A program made the position numbers and the translations under genes. 64,000 bases of DNA from Halohasta litorea (GTDB lineage: Archaea > Halobacteriota > Halobacteria > Halobacteriales > Haloferacaceae). The number at the start of each line of letters is the position of its first letter. Within the stretch, counting starts at the first letter, position 1. Location of the stretch: contig NZ_JANHDJ010000006.1 in NCBI RefSeq assembly GCF_024494645.1, forward strand, positions 1 through 64,000. The letters run 5' to 3'. Of the stretch, positions 22,202 through 30,526 are shown piece by piece. The notes below the pieces were generated by a model, which did not search any database, was not told the DNA's origin, and was given only the letters and a program-made list of their open reading frames with translations.

Positions 22202-23116
22202 ATGGCCGAGCCAGCCCGACGAGTCACCTCCCTCGTGGACCCGATGTTCACGCTCGCGGTCATCCCCACCGGCATCCTCGCGAACCCCCGCTGTATCTCC
22301 GACCCTGAACAGCTCGCAAAGCACATCTGTACCGCGGCTGCGCCGGTTGACCGACGGCTCCGCATCGCTGGCGAGAAGATCAAGCATGTGGTCGTCGCCG
22401 GCCCCGCCTGTATCGCGACCGCCATCGACGAGATCACTCCAGCCTACGTTGAGGTGAGTTACAACCACGTTTCCTTCCGCCGCCACCTCGACGACGCTGG
22501 GGAGTCTGGAGACGGATTTCACATTCCATCCGTTGTCCGCGACGACCCGGTGGTCGGCGAGTACCTCGCCGGTCTCAACAAGCTCTCACGCGACTCCGTC
22601 GACGACCTCGACCTGAGCGACTACGAGGACCGAGCCCGCATTACCTCCGATGTTGTCCGCCATCTTGAGGCCGACCGCTTCTGTCGAGCCAACCAGAAAG
22701 CCGAGAGCAAGCGGTTCGAACAGATCACCAACGACTGGTTCGATATCCCGACCGCGAAGCACGCGCTCATCCTCGGCGACGGCGTGAACCCCCACGAACA
22801 TATCGTTGACCACGCCAACGGCTCGAACGACTGGATCAAGTACCCGACCGGCTGTGACGGGATGGTCATCGACGAGACCATCGACGGATCTGGCAACGAC
22901 GGACTCAGCTGGGTCCAGGCGGCCGTGTTCGACCCACGATTCCAGAAGCAGGTCGTCTACTCCCGCCTCTCCGACACGCAGAAACGCGAGATCCACCAGT
23001 GGCTGACCGAGACTGGCCGCCAGCACCTCTCGTTCCCGCAGTCCACCTCGACACCCACACACGCGAGCGCCACCGACGGGACCGCGTCTCCGACCGCCGA
23101 GACGGCCTCCCCGTGA
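22202..23116 (+). CDS. Large acidic paralogue C, possibly SLOG-like (304 aa)
   Basis: More distant paralogue of 5878 and 16100. The same ordered blocks are seen: LAVIPTGILANPRCISD (near 18), KHVVVAGPACIATAIDE (near 62), FRRHLDDAGESGDGF, LDLSDYEDRARI, NDWFDIPTAKHALILGDGVNPHEH, NGSNDWIKYPTG. It has extra cysteines (near 30, 40, 69) and a Ser/Thr/Pro tail. It has one module and a 25-codon leader frame instead of the triple module. The VVVAGPA and ALILGDG elements support a nucleotide-binding fold, but this is not proven. Confidence 0.75.
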   Translation: MAEPARRVTSLVDPMFTLAVIPTGILANPRCISDPEQLAKHICTAAAPVDRRLRIAGEKIKHVVVAGPACIATAIDEITPAYVEVSYNHVSFRRHLDDAGESGDGFHIPSVVRDDPVVGEYLAGLNKLSRDSVDDLDLSDYEDRARITSDVVRHLEADRFCRANQKAESKRFEQITNDWFDIPTAKHALILGDGVNPHEHIVDHANGSNDWIKYPTGCDGMVIDETIDGSGNDGLSWVQAAVFDPRFQKQVVYSRLSDTQKREIHQWLTETGRQHLSFPQSTSTPTHASATDGTASPTAETASP

Positions 23117-23152
23117 GGAGAGTTTGTACGCCCCGACTGAAGTAGAGGGAGA
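23115..23152 (+). promoter_or_regulatory. Palindromic promoter module 23
   Basis: GAGGAGAG, TTTGTA at 23123, CGCCCCGACTGAAGTAGAGGG. It begins inside the stop codon of the previous gene and lies 36 nt before the ATG at 23159. Confidence 0.75.
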
Positions 23153-23158
23153 TATCTA

Positions 23159-23659
23159 ATGAGAAGTCCACACGGAGACGGCCTCAGTCCCGGCGATATC
23201 GGTGATCCGGTCGCAGATGCGATCCGGAACGAACAGGCACACGCCGCGATGCCGAGCGCAGTCGAGCGGCATCGAACGCCCGAGTGCGACAACTGCGACG
23301 CCCAGAACGAGACCGTTGCGCGACGAAGCCTGATCGCCCCTGATTGTCTCGCGCTCCAGCAGCCGGATGTCCCGTACCGACTCCTCTGTGAGGACTGTGA
23401 CGACGAGCGACCGTCCCTGCGCGAGAAACACCGGCAGCAGGCCCAGAAGCGAGTCGAGGCCGACTACCACGACGACCCCGTCGCGATCGCGGTGTACGAG
23501 TGCGGTCGGGCGACCTTCGTCACCGAGGAGCCAGCCGACGACGGCCACCCCCCACACATGCGAGCGCCCCCGGAAGCGCCGGTCCAGTGTGCCTGTGGCG
23601 AGCCGCTGGCCACTGTCGAGCTCGCCGACGAGGACGGGCAGTTCGCCGACGACGCTTAG
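23159..23659 (+). CDS. Zinc-binding protein with several Cys pairs (166 aa)
   Basis: CDNCD (near residues 43-47) and CEDCD (near 76-80) form one four-cysteine site; CACGEP near 144 and Cys114 may form another. A charged helix (REKHRQQAQKRVEADYHDD) lies between. It looks like a multi-zinc adaptor protein, not recognised further. The start is set by module 23; module 24 follows 20 nt after the stop. Confidence 0.65.
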   Translation: MRSPHGDGLSPGDIGDPVADAIRNEQAHAAMPSAVERHRTPECDNCDAQNETVARRSLIAPDCLALQQPDVPYRLLCEDCDDERPSLREKHRQQAQKRVEADYHDDPVAIAVYECGRATFVTEEPADDGHPPHMRAPPEAPVQCACGEPLATVELADEDGQFADDA

Positions 23660-23679
23660 ACCCCCGAGAGCGCCCAGCG

Positions 23680-23714
23680 GGAGTATTTATACCCCCCGAG
23701 GGGGGTAGAGGGTG
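23680..23714 (+). promoter_or_regulatory. Palindromic promoter module 24
   Basis: CGGGAG, TATTTATA at 23684, perfect ACCCCCC-GA-GGGGGGT arms, AGAGGG. It lies 38 nt before the ATG of the helicase gene and has the longest perfect palindrome of the family. Confidence 0.85.
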
Positions 23715-23721
23715 AAATAAT

Positions 23722-25497
23722 ATGAGTACACAAGACCCAACCGCAACAACCGCAGAGCCGACCGCAGACGCCAGCCACATCGACATCGTCGTCCCCGAGG
23801 GGTATACGTGGTTCTTCGTCCAACACGCTAGTACGGTCGTCGACAAGCTACTCGCAGACGAACTCGCGTGGCGCGATCCGAACGCGCAATACACTGACCG
23901 CTACAAGAACGGATCGTGGGACGGCTTTCACCGGATCTACAACAGTGAGCACAGCGGCGCTCCAATCGGGCTGCTCGGTCGGGCCGTTCAACTCCTAGAA
24001 GCGGAAGGCTACACCGTTGAGACGACCATCGAGGGCGACCGCTCGGGGGCGTCGATCGCGACCGAGTGGAACTTCCCGCACTCGCTCCGTGCGTACCAGC
24101 AGGAGGCCGTCGAAGCGAGTCTCGACAAACAGATGGGCGTCATCTCCATCCCGACGGGCGGCGGCAAGACCGTCGTCGCGCTCAACCTCATCCACACCGT
24201 CGAGCAGCAGGCGATCGTCCTCGTTCACACCAAGAACCTCCTGTACCAGTGGGCAGATCAGATCGAATCCGTCCTCGGCGTCGAGCCGGGGATCATCGGC
24301 GACGGCGAGTGGTCGGAAGGCCCGGTTACCGTCGCGACGATTCAGAGCCTCCTGTCGAACGACATCGGCGACCTCGACGGCCGCTACGGCGTCGCCATCT
24401 TCGACGAGTGTCATACGACCTCCGGAGCGAAGAAGATGCAACAAATCGGCCTCGAGTTCGACACCGAGTACCGGATTGGGCTGTCGGCCACCCCGTGGCG
24501 TGCGACGCCCGGTGAAGAACTCGAAATCGAAGCCGCGGTCGGTGAGTGTATCAGCGTCATCGACGCCGAGCAGCTCATCGACGAAGGGCATCTCGCGAAA
24601 CCGGAGTTCCGGTTCGTCGACGCTGAGGGCCAGCGGACGGCGAAACCGGGAGAAGACTACCACGATGTCGTCCGTCACTGCCGTGAGCTCGCTCCCGTCC
24701 GAAACAGCACGGTCGCGGCGACTGCCGCCGACCTCGTCGACGAGGGCTACACCGTCCACGTCAGCGTCGACCGGATCAACCAGGGGAAACTGCTCGAGTA
24801 CGCTCTCGATGCGTCGACGACGGCGGCTGACGTTCGCGAGGACATCATCGGCGACGGCGACGACACCCAGGCCCGTGCCGAGAAGGACGCCGCGATCGAC
24901 ACCCTCGACGCTATCAGCGAGTACAATGCCGTGTTCCTCCACGGCAGCGACATCAACGACGTCCGCCAGGAGGCGTTCGACCAGTTCCAAGCCGGCGAAA
25001 TCGACATCCTGATCAGCACCCTGCTGAAGGAGGGCGTCGACATACCGGAAATCAGCGCAATCGTCCACGCAGAGGGTGGGAAATCCGAAATCGAGCGCAT
25101 CCAGCGTGCCGGCCGTGCGCTTCGCCCGAGCAACGGTGACCACGCCGTCATCGCCGACGTTCGCGACCAGGGCAAGTACCTCTCAGACCACTTCGAGGAG
25201 CGCGTCGATATCCTCGACCAATACTACGGGGCCTACGGGCCGACTGGCGGGATCGATGAACGGATCGAGACGGTGGAAGCGTATCTCGAGGACAAAGGCG
25301 TCTTCACCGACCCGTGTTCGTTCGCCGTCCGTGAGGATGGGGCCGTCGAGATCGAACTAGACGGCTATATGCCGGGCAACGAGTTCAACACGTTCCGGAA
25401 CGCCGTCCAGAACGCTTCCGGCATCCGCTATAACGGCGACGCGAATGTCGCCGCCCCGGACTGGGTAGAGCAGCTACCGACGCCGAACATGGCCTGA
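23722..25497 (+). CDS. SF2 helicase, UvsW/XPB-like (591 aa)
   Basis: SF2 motifs are clear: PTGGGKT (motif I, residues 144-150), FDECH (motif II, about 227-231), SATPWR (motif III, 255-260) and QRAGRALRP (motif VI, in the second RecA domain). The N-terminal ~110 residues with YKNGSWDGFHRIYN resemble the DNA-binding domain of phage UvsW-type helicases, which move branched DNA and regress forks (family knowledge). A role in recombination-dependent replication or repair of the element is inferred. Full length, with no frameshift. Confidence 0.85.
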   Translation: MSTQDPTATTAEPTADASHIDIVVPEGYTWFFVQHASTVVDKLLADELAWRDPNAQYTDRYKNGSWDGFHRIYNSEHSGAPIGLLGRAVQLLEAEGYTVETTIEGDRSGASIATEWNFPHSLRAYQQEAVEASLDKQMGVISIPTGGGKTVVALNLIHTVEQQAIVLVHTKNLLYQWADQIESVLGVEPGIIGDGEWSEGPVTVATIQSLLSNDIGDLDGRYGVAIFDECHTTSGAKKMQQIGLEFDTEYRIGLSATPWRATPGEELEIEAAVGECISVIDAEQLIDEGHLAKPEFRFVDAEGQRTAKPGEDYHDVVRHCRELAPVRNSTVAATAADLVDEGYTVHVSVDRINQGKLLEYALDASTTAADVREDIIGDGDDTQARAEKDAAIDTLDAISEYNAVFLHGSDINDVRQEAFDQFQAGEIDILISTLLKEGVDIPEISAIVHAEGGKSEIERIQRAGRALRPSNGDHAVIADVRDQGKYLSDHFEERVDILDQYYGAYGPTGGIDERIETVEAYLEDKGVFTDPCSFAVREDGAVEIELDGYMPGNEFNTFRNAVQNASGIRYNGDANVAAPDWVEQLPTPNMA

Positions 25498-25941
25498 CTA
25501 CCAAGTCCCGACCTTGAACGTCCAGCGGAGCAGCCCGAACAGGATATCGTAGCCGTAGTACAACAGCAACAAGAACCCGCCGCCGGTCCCAATCGCATAG
25601 CCCAGAAGCGAACGGTCGCCCCGGCGCGAGCCAAGAAAGCTGAGCACCACTCCGATCATTAGGGCGCTCAGTCCAACGTAGAACACCGTCACATGGACGA
25701 TTTCGAAGAGGTTGCCCATCAGATCATCGAGGACTGTCCCGTACGAATCCACCCGAGCGGCAAACGCCAAGTCGGCACCTGAGAGGACAACGGCCGAGGT
25801 AGCTGCTGCGCCCCCAGCGAACGCCCCAACGCCGACACAGGCCATCCCCACGAAAAGCAGCAGACGAACCGCCAGCGTACGCTTTTCGCGGGGTCGCATA
25901 CCTGTACTCACTCGGATCTGGCTCTTGGCTCTTTCGGTCAA
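25498..25941 (-). CDS. Small membrane protein with signal-like N-terminus (147 aa)
   Basis: A basic N-terminus (MRPREKRTLAVR, possible internal start) leads into hydrophobic segments at about 25-55, 82-105 and 115-135. The pattern of a cleavable-looking first segment followed by two spans recalls small conjugative pilin-like or holin-like proteins, but no motif proves it. It is convergent with the helicase gene and their stop codons touch. Confidence 0.6.
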   Translation of the reverse strand: MTERAKSQIRVSTGMRPREKRTLAVRLLLFVGMACVGVGAFAGGAAATSAVVLSGADLAFAARVDSYGTVLDDLMGNLFEIVHVTVFYVGLSALMIGVVLSFLGSRRGDRSLLGYAIGTGGGFLLLLYYGYDILFGLLRWTFKVGTW

Positions 25942-26051
25942 TTCTAATGTCCAATCTCAACAACTTTCCAATCAGAACATCTATTCGAATCTTGAAAACC
26001 GCTTATATCCCCTTCGTCCGACGCTCTATTCAGTGATGAACCACCACACGT

Positions 26052-26092
26052 CGCAGGAGAATTTGTATTCTCCGTTTGAAATGAGAGGTAAA
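26052..26092 (+). promoter_or_regulatory. Palindromic promoter module 25
   Basis: CAGGAGAA, TTTGTA at 26062, TTCTC-CGTTTGAAAT-GAGAG. It lies 38 nt before the ATG at 26100. Confidence 0.65.
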
Positions 26093-26099
26093 GATACTA

Positions 26100-26561
26100 A
26101 TGTTCGAAATCGCACTAGCAGCTGCCAGCACCGTCGTAAAACCCATCTGTAGCCTTGGAGACTCGTCCGAATCGCTCGACGGTGTCGAAGAGCGAACCAC
26201 GCTCCGTGACGTGATCACTCCGAGCGAGATCGCCCACCAGTTCGAAGGTGGCTGGGATGTCCAGTTCGAGATCACGCAGGGGCGTTCGGGCAGTCTCAAC
26301 CAGGTCGCGACGATCACCCACAATCAACTCCCGACCGAGTACCGGCTCGAACCGACCGACACGTTCGACCCGAACGGAGAAGTGGCGGTCACCCGCCGTC
26401 AGTCTCCGTCCAGCGGTCGCGACGTTCTCAACACGGCCGAGACCCTCGGCGATGCGATCACGCTCCTCAGCCAGCGCCTCCGGGCCACGACGGTCCCGTC
26501 GCCGGTCGAGCAGCCCCAGACGGCCGAGCCCGCCACGCCGACCACCGCACCGAGCATCTAA
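26100..26561 (+). CDS. Hypothetical protein (153 aa)
   Basis: Not recognised. Starts with a short non-polar stretch (MFEIALAAASTVVKPI), has a polar alpha/beta middle and a Pro/Thr-rich tail. The start is set by module 25. The next gene lies 84 nt downstream without a module. Confidence 0.6.
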   Translation: MFEIALAAASTVVKPICSLGDSSESLDGVEERTTLRDVITPSEIAHQFEGGWDVQFEITQGRSGSLNQVATITHNQLPTEYRLEPTDTFDPNGEVAVTRRQSPSSGRDVLNTAETLGDAITLLSQRLRATTVPSPVEQPQTAEPATPTTAPSI

Positions 26562-26645
26562 CCAGCGAGGAGGGGTCACCCCACCTCGTTCGATTGCTGC
26601 GAGCCGATACAGAACCCACAGAGCCGCGCGCATACCTACCCAGAC

Positions 26646-26960
26646 ATGAGCCAATACCCACTCAGCAAAACCGACGCTCGCGCTGTCAGAAGCGTCTCCC
26701 TGACCGAATCACACCACGGGCGACGACCCGCCCGCGAAGCACCGCTGGCCGCCGCTCACACCGACAACGGTACCTTGGCGCTCCACGTTGGAGCCGCCCC
26801 CGGCGAGACGCCGCCACTCGCCGACGTCGACCTGGAGACCGTATTCAACATCCAACTGGTCGACACCGACGGTGAGCCACTGACGAACCCGGAGTACCTC
26901 CTCGGCGTCGATCCCGTCTCTGAGGGGCACCTCCACCTCTTCACTGATAGCACGCTGTAA
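26646..26960 (+). CDS. Hypothetical protein (104 aa)
   Basis: Not recognised. Basic N-terminal 35 residues with several His/Arg, then an acidic domain (TVFNIQLVDTDGEPLTNPEYLLG). It lies between the genes at 26100 and 26993 on the same strand, likely in one transcript. Confidence 0.55.
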   Translation: MSQYPLSKTDARAVRSVSLTESHHGRRPAREAPLAAAHTDNGTLALHVGAAPGETPPLADVDLETVFNIQLVDTDGEPLTNPEYLLGVDPVSEGHLHLFTDSTL

Positions 26961-26992
26961 CCACTACGCCATCTACACAATTCTCTCCTCTT

Positions 26993-27352
26993 ATGGACGT
27001 ACCTCACGCACCTCAGGCATCGAACCATGTTCAGCTCCAGTGGTGGAGCCGGAACCCGAACCGAGATATCGATATCCAAACTGCATGGCGACTCAGCGTC
27101 CCGATCGGCGCACCCGACTACCACTACGATAACGCCCGGCTCCACGAGCCCAGCGGGATCATCATCCTCTCGCGAAACGACCGACTCGTCACCGTCATCT
27201 ACGCCGAGAACATTCGCGTTCGCGATAGCCACCTCGAATCCTGTTCCGATTGTGGTCACCGGTACGACCCAGAGCGCGACGACGGCGACTGCCACTGGTG
27301 TTCTGGTCCAGATCAGGCAATCATGTCCGCCGCGCAACCCGCAATGGCCTGA
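26993..27352 (+). CDS. Protein with C-terminal zinc ribbon (119 aa)
   Basis: The C-terminus has CSDCGHRY...CHWCSG: two CxxC knuckles separated by 11 residues, a classic zinc ribbon. The N-terminal ~80 residues look like a small beta-barrel-type domain (IIILSRNDRLVTVIYAENIRV). Not recognised; nucleic-acid binding is a reasonable inference. Confidence 0.65.
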   Translation: MDVPHAPQASNHVQLQWWSRNPNRDIDIQTAWRLSVPIGAPDYHYDNARLHEPSGIIILSRNDRLVTVIYAENIRVRDSHLESCSDCGHRYDPERDDGDCHWCSGPDQAIMSAAQPAMA

Positions 27353-27417
27353 CGGCCGGCGTCGACCAACAACATCTGGAGTCGCTCCTCCGAAAATCAA
27401 CCGTCTACCACCAGCGA

Positions 27418-27455
27418 GCTGGTGGTTTTCTATCTCCCGAGTGAGATAGAGGAAT
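27418..27455 (+). promoter_or_regulatory. Palindromic promoter module 26
   Basis: TTTTCTA at 27426, perfect TATCTC-CCGAGT-GAGATA, GAGG. It lies 38 nt before the ATG at 27464 and is the last module before an 11-kb module-free stretch. Confidence 0.85.
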
Positions 27456-27463
27456 TCAGAAAA

Positions 27464-27724
27464 ATGCCATCATCCATCACCGTCGGCTGTGCGTCTTGTG
27501 GAACCGACATCGAGACCGAAATCGACGAAGACGGCACCGTCGACGCCTGCTTCGGAAACACGATCGTCGCTGACGAAGAGCTCGTCCTCGACGATGCCGA
27601 GGGCGTCGGCGAACACCTCGACCGGTCCATCCCAGAGGGTCATATCGCGATCGTCTACGCAGAATGTCCCGACTGCTGCCCGAACTGTGGTAGTAGCACC
27701 TCGAAGACAGCGACTCCGGCCTGA
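27464..27724 (+). CDS. Small zinc-ribbon protein (86 aa)
   Basis: CASCG near residue 9 and CPDCCPNCG near residue 70 give a four- to six-cysteine zinc site around an acidic, EVD-rich middle. The start is set by module 26. The following gene at 27743 is probably in the same transcript. Function unknown. Confidence 0.65.
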   Translation: MPSSITVGCASCGTDIETEIDEDGTVDACFGNTIVADEELVLDDAEGVGEHLDRSIPEGHIAIVYAECPDCCPNCGSSTSKTATPA

Positions 27725-27742
27725 CCCGTACACTCAAATACC

Positions 27743-28141
27743 ATGTCCGCGAACACCGAATCTACAGCCCGGTCCAGCAGCCACACCACCATGGGAACAT
27801 CAAACCGATCGCGCCCAGCATCTGGGACAGCCGACGCACAGCCTGAGGTACCTCTCCGGCTGGATACCTTCCGAACCCAAGACATCGATCTCACACCCCA
27901 GCAGGGAGAGGAAATCCTGCTTGAGATCTGGCGGATGACTCGAAACACTCGACTCATCGAAATCGAGTACGCCCACCGCGGCGGCGTCCAAGCGGATCTT
28001 CAGTTGTCGACTCACGCTTCGGAGGCGAACCAGAAGCGGCTGAAGCCGGCGACGGCCGCGGCCAAGTCGTTCATCAAGACCGTCCGGAAAGACCACCCGC
28101 TCAAACTCGCCTGCGGTCCCTGCGGTGAAGACCGGAAATAG
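27743..28141 (+). CDS. Hypothetical protein (132 aa)
   Basis: Not recognised. Ser/Thr-rich disordered N-terminus of about 35 residues, then a helical region (QQGEEILLEIWRMTRNTRL) and a basic segment (NQKRLKPATAAAKSFIKTVRK) before CGPCG. The basic helix and cysteine pair suggest nucleic-acid contact. Probably expressed from module 26 with the gene at 27464. Confidence 0.6.
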   Translation: MSANTESTARSSSHTTMGTSNRSRPASGTADAQPEVPLRLDTFRTQDIDLTPQQGEEILLEIWRMTRNTRLIEIEYAHRGGVQADLQLSTHASEANQKRLKPATAAAKSFIKTVRKDHPLKLACGPCGEDRK

Positions 28142-28202
28142 CGCCACCCGCGACGTCGAGCGAACCGCCCCTGAATTCTACACCCAATCCGGGTGACAAA
28201 GC

Positions 28203-28709
28203 ATGACAACCACTGATAGCGGCGAGATCATCGACACCAACGACACGGATCGGCGTCGGGCCGACTTACCGACTCCAGAAGTTCTGGAGACGCAATCACA
28301 ACAATACCCAGAAGGCGCGATCGACGCAGTGCTGTACTGTCTCGGCTTTCAGGTATGGACCGAGCCAACCTCTCCAACTGAACAGGCCGAACAGGCTACG
28401 AAAGTGACCACGGGCATCTACGCAATAGTCTGTCTCACGAACGCACAGTTCGAAGAGCGACATCCGCTTAGTCCATCTCCGAATTGGGCACAGATCCGAA
28501 GTCACCGCGAACTCATCTTCGCTACCTGCTTCAATTGTCCCGAACTCTTCGAGACTCTGGAGTACGACACCCCAGACGACATGTTCGATGCTGTCGAAAT
28601 CGGTCTCGAAGCGACTGGTTACCTGGATGCGGAATCTCCCCCGCGAGAGGCCCAGTTCGTCACCGAACTAGCGTTCCATCAGGACATTTCACAGCATAAC
28701 CTCGAGTAG
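28203..28709 (+). CDS. Hypothetical protein (168 aa)
   Basis: Not recognised. Acidic and mostly helical, with cysteines near 66, 98, 130 and 133 and no ribbon spacing. It is the last gene before the tRNA-like gene. Confidence 0.6.
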   Translation: MTTTDSGEIIDTNDTDRRRADLPTPEVLETQSQQYPEGAIDAVLYCLGFQVWTEPTSPTEQAEQATKVTTGIYAIVCLTNAQFEERHPLSPSPNWAQIRSHRELIFATCFNCPELFETLEYDTPDDMFDAVEIGLEATGYLDAESPPREAQFVTELAFHQDISQHNLE

Positions 28710-28828
28710 CTCCGTTCGCCGATGGGGACGAGAAAGCGTCTAAGCCCCATCAAGATATCTGAATAACAGAAGCGGAAACTCTTTTCATAGATGGCAGAGA
28801 AGATGTGCCTGTAAGCAAGCCACGCCGC

Positions 28829-28949
28829 GGGGTCGTAGCTCAAACGGCAGAGCACTCGGGGGGCAGTACGGCTCGTGCTCCACTTGGCTCGTGCGTACGG
28901 ACGTGCGCCGCGCCCCGAGCGGTTCTGGGTTCAAGTCCCAGCGACCCTG
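28829..28949 (+). tRNA. tRNA-like gene with a ~48-nt insert in the anticodon arm
   Basis: Acceptor GGGGTCG pairs with CGACCCT (28942-28948, one G-U). D-arm GCTC/GAGC, anticodon stem CTCGG/CCGAG, a 5-nt variable loop and T-arm CTGGG-TTCAAGT-CCCAG are all present. Between the anticodon-stem strands lie 55 nt (28860-28914) rather than 7, with an inner GTACG/CGTAC helix and a direct repeat GGCTCGTGC, so an intron of about 48 nt is likely. I cannot assign an anticodon, because no U33 is found at either exon edge. It may be a real intron-containing tRNA or a decayed one marking an insertion site. Confidence 0.55.
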
Positions 28950-29048
28950 TAACCGGTCTTCGCTCAGGCCACACGACCAAGCGGCGGGGAATACCAACCA
29001 AGAGAGCGCAGTGCGACCGGGTTTGGATTTTTAGACCATCTCTGTTTA

Positions 29049-29301
29049 GGTGCCCTCAACTGCCCGGTGCCCCCTACTGCCCGGACGGTCCAAGCTCGGG
29101 TGCCCCCAACAGCCGGTACTATCAGAATTCTGGTGCCCCTCGTTGCCCGGTGCCCCTCGTTGCCCGGTGCCCCTCGTTGCCCGGTGCCCCTCGTTGCCCG
29201 GTGCCCCTCGTTGCCCGGTGCCCCCCGTTGCCCGGTGCCCCCCGTTGCCCGGTGCCCTCAACTGCCCGGTGCCCTCAACTACCCGGTGCCCTCAACTACC
29301 C
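29049..29301. repeat. 17-bp tandem repeat array B
   Basis: Ten contiguous 17-bp units at 29132-29301: five GGTGCCCCTCGTTGCCC, two GGTGCCCCCCGTTGCCC and three GGTGCCCTCAACTRCCC. Two more units lie at 29049-29082, followed by GGTCCAAGCTCGGGTGCCCC, shared with array A. The stretch 28950-29403 has no other feature. Confidence 0.9.
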
Positions 29302-29403
29302 GACAACAGCCCCACTACCCTCGGATTGCCTCAGGGATTGAATATCGCCCTTACTGTTTCCAAAATTTTATCAGTTATCCGACTAAGTTTGGCATCGTAC
29401 ACT

Positions 29404-29679
29404 ATGTATGACCTTACTGGCTTTCAACGTGACCTGTTGTACGTGACTGCTGGCCTCGAGGAACCGCATGGCCTCGCCCTCAAGGAAGAACTCGAAGACT
29501 ACTACGAAAAGGAGATCCACCACGGCCGACTGTACCCCAATTTGGACACACTCGTCGAGAAAGGGCTTGTCGAAAAATCTGAGAAGGACAGACGGACCAA
29601 CATGTATTCGCTCACCCGGAGAGGCCAGCGAGAAATTGAGGCCCGCCAGAAATGGGTCGATCAATACGTCGATCAGTAG
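29404..29679 (+). CDS. PadR-like winged-helix transcription regulator (91 aa)
   Basis: The whole protein is a PadR-type winged helix: TGFQRDLLYVTAGLEEPHGLALKEELEDYY, HHGRLYPNLDTLVEKGLVEKS (recognition helix and turn) and RTNMYSLTRRGQREIEAR (wing). The ATG here starts exactly at the family's first helix; the upstream frame is repeat DNA. PadR proteins are dimeric and usually repress genes nearby. It sits between array B and the LamG genes, so it may control the 29.7-37.3 kb cargo. Confidence 0.85.
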   Translation: MYDLTGFQRDLLYVTAGLEEPHGLALKEELEDYYEKEIHHGRLYPNLDTLVEKGLVEKSEKDRRTNMYSLTRRGQREIEARQKWVDQYVDQ

Positions 29680-29734
29680 CCGCGTTACCTACACGACCGA
29701 CTGTTTTATCTATCCGACTTGGGTATCTTTTCAC

Positions 29735-30526
29735 ATGTCGGAAGACCGCCCATCAATCACCACTATACGGAAAGGATGCGATCGCCAGCCGGTAGCGTGG
29801 GGGGCGGACAACTGGAAAACAGACATCTCCGAGCAGTCAGCAACCTACGTTGAAAGCACAGCCGTTCACGGTCACCGCATTGCCGAAGGGCCTACTAACG
29901 GCCTCCAATCATGGTGGAAGCTCACCGAGAGCAACTCCCCATCTACGCTCACCGACTCGGTTGGCGGCCACCACGCCACACTCCACGGAGGCAACTTCGT
30001 GAATACCAGCCGGGGGACAGCAGTCTACTTTGACGGGAACGACCACGCCAGTGTCGAACTTCCTTTCACTCAGAGCTTCACGACATCCATCTGGGCTAAG
30101 TCCGGACCATCCAGTGGGTGGTCTGGATCTGGAGTGCTGCTTTCCGCTCGAGACGCGAACGGGTTCATCATCCATCCGCGAGATGGAAGCCGCGAATGGG
30201 GTGGGTACGTTCTAGACACAACCGACAACTCGCACCACCAGATTGCCGATGACCACCCCATCTCGAACATTGATGTGTGGCACCAGTACGCGATTACATA
30301 TGACCACGAGTCCGGGGTCGCAATATCATATTTTGATGGCGCGAAACAGGGAGCCACAACACTCCAGATTCCGCGAGAGGAAGCCACGATCACGACGTAC
30401 TTCGGCCGCGACACAGGGGGCCACCAGGACCGCTACTACGTGGGCTACCTCAGTGAAGCTCGGTACTATTCGCGGGCGCTTTCGAGTACCGAAATAGAGT
30501 CACTCTACACAGCAACCAACAAATGA
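29735..30526 (+). CDS. LamG-like protein with N-terminal WxxxxW motif (263 aa)
   Basis: A short N-terminal domain with PVAWGADNWKTDI (Trp22, Trp27) and a strand ending HGHRI precedes a concanavalin-A-like LamG domain of about 190 residues. LamG marks are GGHHATLHGG, AVYFDGNDHASV, the VWHQYAITYD strand and the closing ARYYSRALSSTEIESLY. There is no signal peptide. Four other proteins here share this plan (30523, 41426, 53274, 54095). A carbohydrate- or surface-binding part of a virion or appendage is inferred. It overlaps the next gene by 4 nt. Confidence 0.75.
   Translation: MSEDRPSITTIRKGCDRQPVAWGADNWKTDISEQSATYVESTAVHGHRIAEGPTNGLQSWWKLTESNSPSTLTDSVGGHHATLHGGNFVNTSRGTAVYFDGNDHASVELPFTQSFTTSIWAKSGPSSGWSGSGVLLSARDANGFIIHPRDGSREWGGYVLDTTDNSHHQIADDHPISNIDVWHQYAITYDHESGVAISYFDGAKQGATTLQIPREEATITTYFGRDTGGHQDRYYVGYLSEARYYSRALSSTEIESLYTATNK

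Noticed and set aside
23995-25143. 382-codon minus-strand frame opposite the helicase
   Set aside because: Typical antisense shadow of a GC-rich acidic gene; the helicase motifs on the + strand settle the matter.
25498-25941. Firm call of a VirB2/TrbC-type conjugative pilin
   Set aside because: The size and hydrophobic profile fit, but no other conjugation gene (VirB4, VirD4, relaxase) is present in this window.
28829-28949. Assigning tRNA-Ala (anticodon GGC)
   Set aside because: GGC can be read either at 28862-28864 (no U33) or in a weak TTGGCTC loop inside the insert (only 3 bp of stem). Neither is good enough to name the tRNA.
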